From Chrysochromulina tobinii (lineage: Eukaryota; Haptophyta; Prymnesiales; Chrysochromulinaceae): a stretch of 35,441 nucleotides of DNA. Both the position numbers and the translations under genes were made by a program. This document shows, piece by piece, positions 17,521-25,277 of the stretch. The stretch's first letter is position 1. Each line of letters opens with the position of its first letter. Where the stretch lies: the NCBI GenBank assembly GCA_001275005.1, contig JWZX01003367.1, forward strand, positions 1 through 35,441. Reading direction: 5' to 3'. The notes under the pieces were generated by a model that searched no databases, had not been told where the DNA came from, and was given only the letters and a program-made list of their open reading frames with translations.

Positions 17521-17796
17521 TGATAAGTCGCGCGGATCATGGATCCGCGCCCGTCCCCTGTCAGCGAGTCAGACGAGGACGACTTTTCGAGATGATCCCC
17601 CTGGCCTTGTTCGACGCCGTCTCAGTTTGGACTGTTTGCCGCGCTGGTTGGGAGGGTCGCTGTGGTTGGGAGGGTCGCGGTGCGTCTCGATTCTCAGTGA
17701 TAGTTTCTCGCGCGGCGTGTTCGCTCTCACGCGTACTAAGTTTTCACTGAACTCTATCAGCTACTCACTCTACATGAAGTTGTCTCAGCTCCAACG
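17521..17796. other. Convergent intergenic region
   Basis: Short 3'-to-3' gap between the CRAL-TRIO and beta-hydroxylase genes. It includes a short duplication GTTGGGAGGGTCGC (about 17648-17675). Nothing else is recognised. Confidence 0.45.
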
Positions 17797-19599
17797 TTAC
17801 CGGACGTCTGTTGGTTCTTCCCACCTTGGCTCATCACCAAAGTGCCTTCGGATGGCATCCCGTTCGGCGAGCGTGAGCTGCGGGTGCCAGACGTCGATCA
17901 ACAAGAGTACGCGTGTCTCCTCGGTCGCCTCGTTGAAGATCTCGTGTTCGAACGAGTCATCGAGGATGGTGACACGCCCAGCTACCCAAGGGCGAGCCTC
18001 GCCATCGCCAACGCGCATGGTTGCTCTTCCCTCTGCGGGCACTAGCAGTGGCAGGTGAAGCCGCAGGCGATGGTTCGTCGGTCCGCAGTGGGCGACGAGA
18101 TGCGTCTGTGGCGCGAGGACGGACACCTCCGCTGCTGCACGTGGCATGTCCGTCGTCAGCCCGCTCCCCGCCTCGCCTTGCAGCTGGAAGAACCTTCGGA
18201 TAGCAGCTTCGGTCACCGGGAGCACCCCAGACCACGCATTCTCAAGCCGACGACCATCGCGCACGAAGGCTAGCTGCTGCCAAGCACCGCCACTAGTGAG
18301 GGCTTCGGAGTCCACCTGAAAGGGCAACCGGCTACCGCCGATCTCGAGCAAATCTCGCTCGTCCGTTTGCGACCTTTGGTCGCCGGAATCACGGCGGCCA
18401 TTACGGCGACCCGTCGGACCGAGCCGCAGGGCCGCTTGCCACTCGTCCCGCAGGGCCTCCCATGAGCCTTCGAGAGCACTGATCGCCCCGACGAGCTCAT
18501 GCCATCCCTGCCCGAGCAGCTCGGCCTTCGTGTGCCACGGCTTTGCGAGCAGCGGCCGTGAGAAGAGGAAGCCTGGCCGTTGCTGCGCAAGGCGCCACAC
18601 ACCTCCACTCACGGCCGCCTCGTACACTCGTTGCTCGTCCGCGCGCGGTCGGCCCGCCCGGCGGAGCGCGCGGCCCAGGCGGTAGTACACCTCCGCAGCG
18701 GTCTCAAGCCCCAAGTGGCGTACCGCGTTCGCGCCTCCATGCACGCACGCCTCGAGCAGCTGCACAGACACGTCCGGCTGCGAGTCCTCGATCTGAAGGG
18801 CACCAAAGGCGGCTGCGAGGCGCGCGTCGCGATCGCCGCCGGTCGCGGCCCCGGCGATTTTATCAAAATGAAGTCGCCAATCACTGAGGCCTCCTGCGCT
18901 CTCGTGGAGTTGGGCTCCGCCGTCGCTGCTCTCGACGCCCTGAGCTGCTAGCAGAGCGAGAGTCACCCCAAGCAGCGCGTGCAGCTGCCATGACGACTGG
19001 GCCTCGGGAGGCGCGAGCAGCCTTCGCAAGATCACGACGGCGCGCCGCAGCGAATTGGGCTCTTTGACGTTGACGAGTGCCGATGCGGCGTTGCGTTGTG
19101 CGGTCGGGTGCCCCGTGCCCACAGCCTCGTAATGTCTCGCCGCGACCTTCCAGCGGCCAAGCTTGGCAGCCATGTCTCCGGCCTCTGTGTGCGCTTCCGC
19201 GAGTTGCTTGCCGGCTCCACTTCTAGGCATGCGGCTCAACGTGTCCTCGAAGGCAGCGAGAGCCCCTGAATAGTTTCCAAGTTCCTTGAGGCTGAGACCT
19301 AGGTTGTAGTACACAACGGGCAGTGCTTGCTGCGGGAGTCCGCCATCCTGCAGCACGCTGCGGTAGACGGAGGAAGCAAGTGCATGGTCACCCCGTTCCG
19401 CGAGCTCATCAGCGGACCCCAAGCGAGCGAGTGGGTTAGATATGATTGTTGGTGGCTCGTGGCTCGGGGTCGGGCGGCCGAAGACAAAGAATTTACATGC
19501 TACGATGCTCGCGAGAACTGCAACAAGTCCAAGTCCCGTGCCGTTCCAAGCTGAGACGCCCCGGGCTTCCTGGGCAGGCTCCTTTTTACGAAGAGCCAT
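17797..19599 (-). CDS. Membrane-anchored TPR aspartyl/asparaginyl beta-hydroxylase
   Basis: A single-exon protein of 600 residues with a short N-terminal basic stretch and one transmembrane segment (about 22-41, LGLVAVLASIVACKFFVFG). This is a type II layout like animal ASPH. Residues 60-190 carry TPR-like helices (VVYYNLGLSLKELGNYSGAL, AFEDTL; AEAHTEAGDMAAKLGRW). The C-terminal catalytic domain ends with near-identical ASPH motifs: HCGPTNHRLRLHLPL, the DDSFEHEIFNEATEE block and RVLLLIDVWHPQL. By alignment with ASPH, H515 and H552 are the two iron ligands and R563 the 2-oxoglutarate-binding Arg. ASPH enzymes hydroxylate Asp/Asn in EGF-like domains in the ER lumen with Fe(II) and 2-oxoglutarate. 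All key residues are kept, so activity is likely. The substrate in a unicellular alga is unknown. Confidence 0.92.
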   Translation of the reverse strand: MALRKKEPAQEARGVSAWNGTGLGLVAVLASIVACKFFVFGRPTPSHEPPTIISNPLARLGSADELAERGDHALASSVYRSVLQDGGLPQQALPVVYYNLGLSLKELGNYSGALAAFEDTLSRMPRSGAGKQLAEAHTEAGDMAAKLGRWKVAARHYEAVGTGHPTAQRNAASALVNVKEPNSLRRAVVILRRLLAPPEAQSSWQLHALLGVTLALLAAQGVESSDGGAQLHESAGGLSDWRLHFDKIAGAATGGDRDARLAAAFGALQIEDSQPDVSVQLLEACVHGGANAVRHLGLETAAEVYYRLGRALRRAGRPRADEQRVYEAAVSGGVWRLAQQRPGFLFSRPLLAKPWHTKAELLGQGWHELVGAISALEGSWEALRDEWQAALRLGPTGRRNGRRDSGDQRSQTDERDLLEIGGSRLPFQVDSEALTSGGAWQQLAFVRDGRRLENAWSGVLPVTEAAIRRFFQLQGEAGSGLTTDMPRAAAEVSVLAPQTHLVAHCGPTNHRLRLHLPLLVPAEGRATMRVGDGEARPWVAGRVTILDDSFEHEIFNEATEETRVLLLIDVWHPQLTLAERDAIRRHFGDEPRWEEPTDVR

Positions 19600-19751
19600 G
19601 TGTGCCGCGCGATCGTTTCAGCCTTTTCTGGGGCGCGTGAGTTCGTTGTGAAAGACTTGTGAAATTTGAGGACGCCTGACAGGTACGGTACCCTCGAGAA
19701 GACGCGATGTTGCGAGACGGAGATCGTCATCACACCACCTGCTTAGAGCCG

Positions 19752-20342
19752 ATGAAGACCTGCTGCGTCTTAATCGTGGCGACGCTTTGCGTGGATGCGG
19801 CAGCAGGAATGAGCTGCACGCGCAGGGCGGCGTTCAGCCGCGCTGCATGTGCAGCTGCGAGCACTTGCGTGCCCAGAGAAGCGTTCGCCGCACAGCGTGG
19901 TGCGGAAGATGCTTATGCGATGCAGGTCTTCGAGGACACTGTGTGCAGCCAGAGGACGATGCTTGGCGCCTGCAAGGAGGTTGCCGGCCCCCGTGCAGTG
20001 GCACCTCCCGCCACGTTCTCCACGTTGCAGGCCACTGGCGAGCCCGAGAGCGAGCTGGTGAAACGCCTGCTGGAGAGATCGGCAGTCAATGCGGAAGCGA
20101 ACGCGAGGCTCGTGAAGGAAAAGACGGTTGCGGCTGGCCTCAGTGGCGTGTACGGACCATTTGCTAAGGCTGTGCCCGTCATGCGTGCCGACGGCAATTT
20201 TGAGGAGATCAGCTTCGCACGTTACGACAAGCTCAAGGACAAGGGCAAGATTGTGAGGACTGCAACGGGCTTGGACGCATGTGAGGAGCCCGATTGTCGA
20301 AGCAGTCGCGCGCTGCAGCGTCGCCGGTCTGAACTCGTCTGA
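19752..20342 (+). CDS. Putative plastid thylakoid-lumen protein of unknown function
   Basis: A product of 196 residues from the ATG at 19752; an upstream in-frame ATG at 19707 exists, but 19752 puts a signal peptide first. The N-terminus MKTCCVLIVATLCVDAAAG looks like a signal peptide. It is followed by SCTRRAAFSRAACAAAS and then PREAFA, a twin-arginine, Ala-rich leader ending AFA as in lumen-targeting signals. This two-part leader is typical of secondary red plastids. The mature part has AYAMQVFEDTVCSQRTML, a helical SELVKRLLERSAVNAEANAR segment, and VYGPFAKAVPVMRADGNFEE, then SFARYDKLKDKGKIVRTATG. I do not recognise a domain. It is divergent from the beta-hydroxylase (152 bases between the chosen starts). 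Targeting is inference from the leader; function is unknown. Confidence 0.65.
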   Translation: MKTCCVLIVATLCVDAAAGMSCTRRAAFSRAACAAASTCVPREAFAAQRGAEDAYAMQVFEDTVCSQRTMLGACKEVAGPRAVAPPATFSTLQATGEPESELVKRLLERSAVNAEANARLVKEKTVAAGLSGVYGPFAKAVPVMRADGNFEEISFARYDKLKDKGKIVRTATGLDACEEPDCRSSRALQRRRSELV

Positions 20343-21150
20343 CGCGCACCGGTCCGATTCCCGATGCCCGTCACGGCGCAGATGCTCAAGGCTTCGACCC
20401 CGATGCGCCGGAGCCGCCGCCCGAAAAGTTCTTGGGGCTTTTTTAGGCGAACATTGCATATTCCTATACCACGACCCTTGACCGCGCGCAGCGTCCCTCA
20501 CAATCAGAGCCAGGCGCTCGCGCGCTCGCGCATGCAAAGCGTGAGATGAGAGATGAGAGGCTGCACTTGAACCTTGATCCTTGTCATTCGACAAAGTGAA
20601 TCATTGACTCTAACACTTTCGTCATTCGTGTGACCTTTCGCCACTTTAAGCGGTGTTTCGCGCCGCACGTCTGGTGGCACGAGTAGCTCCCCGCCCTGGA
20701 CGCGGGACGCCGACGCAACCGTCCGTACGCCCCGCGTACCGACCGTCCGTGCGACCGTCACAGACACAGTTGTACGCAGGCGGGTTTAGGAAGCGTTTAG
20801 GGGGTCGCGTCGCCCGGCGCCCGTCGGTCTCGCGCGTCCCTGCGCGGTCTGGCGACTGGCCGCGCCTCTTTCAGTCTTTTTTGTGTGTTGTTCCAACTCA
20901 GATTTTGGGTACAGCCAATGTGCAATGAAGGGTTCAGCCAGGGAGGGGGTCCCTCCTTTCTACCCTTCATAGCATAGGCTTCATATTACTGTACGGCGGG
21001 CGTGTAGGGCTCAGCTGCCTCGGTTGGACTCACAGCTCAAACTGACTGAAATCTGAAAACGAGACGACGATGAGAACCCACAAAAAAACCCAGCACGGCG
21101 TGGATTGTTTCATCATCAAGAAACGTCCAAACTTCAAGAATTCTTCGCAC
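20343..21150. other. Intergenic / upstream region of the 5-phosphatase fusion gene
   Basis: About 800 bases. Contains the 3' UTR of the lumen-protein gene and the promoter of the fusion gene. The repeated GATGAGA at 20545-20558 and CCGTCCGT-type repeats at 20719-20755 are the only patterns seen. The frame of the next gene is open back to an ATG at 21070, so coding could start there. Confidence 0.45.
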
Positions 21151-21760
21151 ATGGCATCTATCACTGAACGTGCCGCGAGGCGGATGGACGAGCTGCTCAA
21201 GCAGGCCGAAGCTCGTGCGGCCCAGGCTGCCGCAGAGGAGGAATCAGCAGCTGCAGAAGCGTCAACTCCAGAAGCTGCACCGGAACCAGCGCCACCCGCC
21301 GTCACGGACCCTTTGCAGCCATTGCTGCCTCTTTTGCAGCAACTGGCGGCAACGCCATCGAGCGTCCTTAGCGGTGCTGACGCGGCAACGCTCAACGAGC
21401 TCAGCTGGCTTCTCGAGCGCCGCTCCTTCTCTAGCGGCGAGGTGATCACGCGCCGCGGCGATGCGGCATCCTTTCTCGCAGTGCTCTGCAAGGGCTCCGC
21501 TGAGGAGCGGGGAGGTGCGTCACAGTCGGCGGTCATGCTCGGCCTCGGCTCGGCGGTCGGTTCGCGCGAGTTCTTTGATGGTTCCAGGCGGCCGTCGGAC
21601 GTCGTGGCCATCGAGCACGGCGTCGCCGCGATCGTGCGCTACGGTGTGCTCGCCGCAGGGTATCGTCTCGGAAGCGCCAGTGTGCGCTTCTTGATTGGCC
21701 GCCTAGCCATGCACTTGGCCCTGACACAGCTAGCAACGGTGGCAAGCAGCAGCAGCAGTC

Positions 21761-21797
<37 letters not shown>

Positions 21798-24382
21798 AAG
21801 CAGTAGCGGCAGCGCAGATAAGACACAGCAAGCGGTCTTTCGCGTTGTGGCTGAGTTGCGCCAGCGCTCGTGGGAGACGGTCCAGCCGCCCAACGAGCGC
21901 TTCCTGACTTTTGTCCAGCGCGCGCCCCCACCCGCGCCCGAGCCGGCCGCGCCCGAGCCGGCCGAGCCGCCCTCGGATATCTCCAGCCGGGGGCTGCGCG
22001 CGTCAAAGAGAGGATCGGGTAGCTGCCGGCAACTGCAGCTCGCGTCCGCAGAGTTGTCGCAGAGAGCGGAGCCGGGGGCTGAGTGCCTCAACGGATCGGG
22101 CGTGCTGCCCGCCAGTGAGGTGCCACCGCCGCCGGCAGCGGCTCCGGCTCCATACGAGGGCGACCTGCGCATCCAGATCTGCAGCTGGAACATGAACGGA
22201 CGCCAATGCAACGATCAGGACCTGGCAACATGGGTTGCGCTCGACGCCTTGCAGGCGCCCAACACGGCGCCAGAGCCGGCGGTGGGCGCGGCCCCGGAGG
22301 CGGAGACGCCACGTGAGCGCCATGCGCGCGCGCCACCCGATGTGGTGATCATCGGCTGCCAGGAGTTCGTCCCATTAGACGCAAAGCAGTTGCTCAACGC
22401 GCCACAGACCACGGCGGTCAAGACTCAAGGGTTCGAGAGGATCTTGCTCGCCATGCTCCAACACACGCACGGCGTCAAGTACGTAGCGCTGCGCGCGGCG
22501 GACAAGCTAGACCAGGCGCCTCCGCTCATGGGGGGACTTCTGACGCTTGTGCTCGTCTCGGAGGCCCTGCTCGCCTCGGTGAGCCAAGTGCACACCGTGC
22601 TGGTGCCCACAGGGCTCGGAGGCATGATGGGCAACAAGGGTGCGATCGCTCTCCGGCTGAGCATCGGCAGCGCGTCGCTCGTGTTCGTCAATCTGCATCT
22701 GCCCTCTGGCGAAAGTACCCAGTCTCTCGAGCAGCGTAACACCACCTTCCGTGAGGTCCTCAAGCAACTGGAGGCCGACCTTGCCGCCGCCAAGCTGCCG
22801 GCGGCGGACGAGTCGATCACCTTCTGCTTCGGCGACTTCAACTTCCGCCTAACAGTGCCGAATCGCGAGGCGCGGTGGCGCATGGGCAACCGCGACTGGC
22901 GTACCCTGCTGTGCTCCGACCAGCTGGTGACGCAACTCTCCGCGGAGGGCTCTCCATTTGAGCACTTTGACGAAGCCGAGATTGGGTTTCGCCCCACTTA
23001 CAAGTATGATGTGGGCACGAGCGAGTTCGACACGTCAGCCAAGGCACGCGCGCCCGCCGTGGTGTGACCGCGTAGTGTGGTGCACGAGCTGTGCCGATCA
23101 CACGACGCGCGTGCTCATGTACGAGAGCTGCCACAACGTCGTCTCGAGCGATCATAAGCCGATCAAGTTCCTCGCCAACGTGGCGAGGAGCACACACGAG
23201 AAAGCCGGGTTGGCAGGGAGTCGTGTGGACGATGCGAGCATGGGGCGGACGCCGCCCGACGCCGACGTTGTGGGTGCAGGTGGACCTCGTGCAGCCGCTC
23301 TTGAGCAGGGTAGCTCGACAGCGGGAGTACCGCCCTCTCGTGCGACGAAGGAAAAGTGGAAGTGCGACTTCTGTGCCTTTATGGGCAGCTATGACGACGT
23401 GACGCAACACGAGGCCATTTGCTCGGTGACACCCCGCGCACAACTTGCTCAACTTGCGGGTGAAGTGACGTGGGCAGAGCGGAAGGTCTCCGAGGAGAGT
23501 GAGCCCAAACGGCGGGGTGCGTCCCCACCTCCAAAAAATGTCTTTGAGGATTTACCGGGGGCTCGTGGCCATGCCTCCACGGCGAGGGCGGATGAAGCCG
23601 GCAGTCGATCGGCGCACGCAGCGGCGACGCACGAGGATGCTCGGGGCGCTGAGGGAGAGAGCGAATGCAAAGCTGCTGAAGGCGAGCCACCATCCGCCGA
23701 CGGAGCTGACCAGGCGGCCGAGGGAGAGGGCGAGCAGAGCGCTGACGAAGCCCAGCCACCGCCTGACGAAGCCCAGCCACCGCCTGACGAAGCCCAGCCA
23801 CCGCCTGAAAAAGCCCAGCCATCGCCTGACGAAGCCCAGCCACCGCCTGACGAAGCCCAGCCACCGCCCGCCGACGAGCCCAGCGACGAGCCCAGCGACG
23901 ATGGCGGCGCAGTGGTGGGCGGGAAAGCTGCGTGGAACCCGCGCTACATCGGTAATTGGGTGCAGGAGTCGATCGAGGCGGATAAGCTCGACGCGATCCT
24001 CAAGGTCCAGGGCTACAATTATCCGACACGCAAGATTGTGACCTCGGTCAAGCTGAGCATGACCTTCACGAGGGACAGCGACGGCGACCTGTTCCTCGTC
24101 ATGAAAGATCCCACTGGGTCCAATCGCCTAAAGTGTATCGATGGTGCAAAACTTGTCGTCAAGAATATGGGTGCGACACTCATTAACACTGCACAGTGGG
24201 AGGCGGGCAACCTCGTGGTCCATCTCGAGACGCACAAGGGGAAGACGGTGACGACCGCAAAGATCACGCAGCGCTACGATCCGGACACCGACAAAATCTA
24301 CTCTGAGAACGATTCGATCGAAGGCTTTTATGTGCGGACCTTCAAACGCTCCAAAAAGGGGCCTCAGGCGGGAGATGAGTGA
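21151..24382 (+). CDS. CNB-like / inositol polyphosphate 5-phosphatase / zinc finger / FABP-like fusion, interrupted by one extra base
   Basis: Read with one base skipped near 23059, this is about 1076 residues (27 more if the ATG at 21070 is used). N-terminal residues 60-195 resemble a cyclic-nucleotide-binding fold (RRSFSSGEVITRRGDAASFL, SAVGSREFFDGSRRPSDVVA). A Ser run encoded by AGC repeats follows (21746-21815). The 5-phosphatase domain starts near residue 340: CSWNMNGR, VIIGCQEF, GGMMGNKGAIALRLS, VFVNLHLPSGES, CFGDFNFRL (near 561), RPTYKYDVGTSEFDTSAKAR, then WCDRVVW and SSDHKPIKF in the next frame. After it come a C2H2-like finger (CDFCAF, 12-residue spacer including QHEAIC, near 738), six 7-residue DEAQPPP repeats, and a C-terminal domain like cytosolic fatty-acid-binding proteins (YIGNWVQESIEADKLDAILK, QGYNYPTRKI, EGFYVRTFKR). 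The 5-phosphatase is certain. The CNB, zinc-finger and FABP calls are less so. Confidence 0.82.
21746..21815 (+). repeat. AGC trinucleotide repeat encoding poly-Ser
   Basis: About twenty near-perfect AGC units within the 5-phosphatase fusion gene encode a Ser-rich spacer broken by a few Arg and Gly residues. It lies between the CNB-like region and the phosphatase. Such repeats are length-variable. Confidence 0.9.
23744..23869 (+). repeat. Six 21-bp coding repeats (DEAQPPP)
   Basis: Six head-to-tail units of 21 bases, five encoding DEAQPPP exactly and one the variant EKAQPSP. The DNA copies are nearly identical, which implies recent expansion. They form an acidic, proline-rich spacer between the zinc finger and the FABP-like domain. 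Confidence 0.95.
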
Positions 24383-25268
24383 AACACGACCTGCCGTACA
24401 TCTCATGTCATCCCCCCGGAAGTTCCAGTCCTCCAGTCCTGCTGCTCACCACAGTCCTGATGTATGAAGATGGACAATTGTGGCTTGAGACTGGAGATGG
24501 GCTGCAGTAGGATTCTTCCGGTCTCCAGACGCTTCGCTGACGGTGCGGCCGTGAGGACGCGGGAGACGAGAGGTGAATACGAGAAGTCGTACCACTACGA
24601 CGACTGGACTACGCCTGACCGGTACGGGTCGCTGTAGTCCGTTTTTGCGTTTGATTACTTAGACGGTAAGTATCCGCGTCCGCCCGGGTCGGTCTCTCGT
24701 CTCGAGTGAGTGTGCGGTTCGCGCGACGCGCCGCCGCGCGCGTCACGCACTCAAATAGACTGATTCAGTTTGACGTGAGTTTTTCAGAGCCTACAGCCTA
24801 GAGCCTTGGACCGTTGGACGTGTGAGACGAGACACGCGCGCGGACCGGGCATCTTGCGGCTTTGGTCGGAGTCTGGGGTTCAACAGTACCTTAGAACCAG
24901 ACCTTTCTACGATCATGCATCACTCTCCGGAAGAGCCCCTGTGGGTATGGGGTCTTCCACTCCCAATCTTGCTTCAGATACGTGAGCAGCTCGAGTACAA
25001 TTTCAGCGCCCTCGTGCAGCGCTGCCAGTGGTTGGGCAAAGAGCTCATCAAGGACCACCACCTTTTCGACTCGTGCTATGCCTTGCATGTTGGCTCTTCG
25101 CGGTAGATGACGCCCTTCGCAAAGAGCATAGACAACGCTCCTCTTCGGACCACCACCTCTTCGACTCCTTCCGGAGATGATTCGGAGATCACTCCGGAGA
25201 TGATCCGGAGATGATCCGGAGATGATTCGGAGATGATTCCGGAGATGATTCCGGAGATGATTCGGAGA
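24383..25268. other. Convergent intergenic region with duplications
   Basis: About 890 bases between the fusion gene and the giant ARM/EF-hand gene. The left part (24383-24800) shows no gene. A roughly 22-base element (GGACCACCACCT, one variable base, TTCGACTC) occurs at about 25053 and again at about 25148, each preceded by a CAAAGAGC sequence, indicating a local duplication. Its right end is the minisatellite listed separately. Small open frames here (for example 24822-25106) lack family features. Confidence 0.5.
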
Positions 25269-25277
25269 TCATTCCGG
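25170..25277 (+). repeat. 11-12 bp minisatellite (TCCGGAGATGAT) at the 3' end of the ARM/EF-hand gene
   Basis: About nine tandem units of TCCGGAGATGAT or its 11-base variants. The last unit contains the stop codon of the minus-strand gene (TGA at 25271-25269), so the repeat lies at the start of its 3' UTR and includes its last codons. Confidence 0.9.

Noticed and set aside
23041-23075. Explaining the frame break by a short intron
   Set aside because: Conserved sequence is continuous on both sides with only one surplus base; no room for an intron.
24822-25106. 94-codon plus-strand frame
   Set aside because: No family motifs; overlaps duplicated non-coding sequence.
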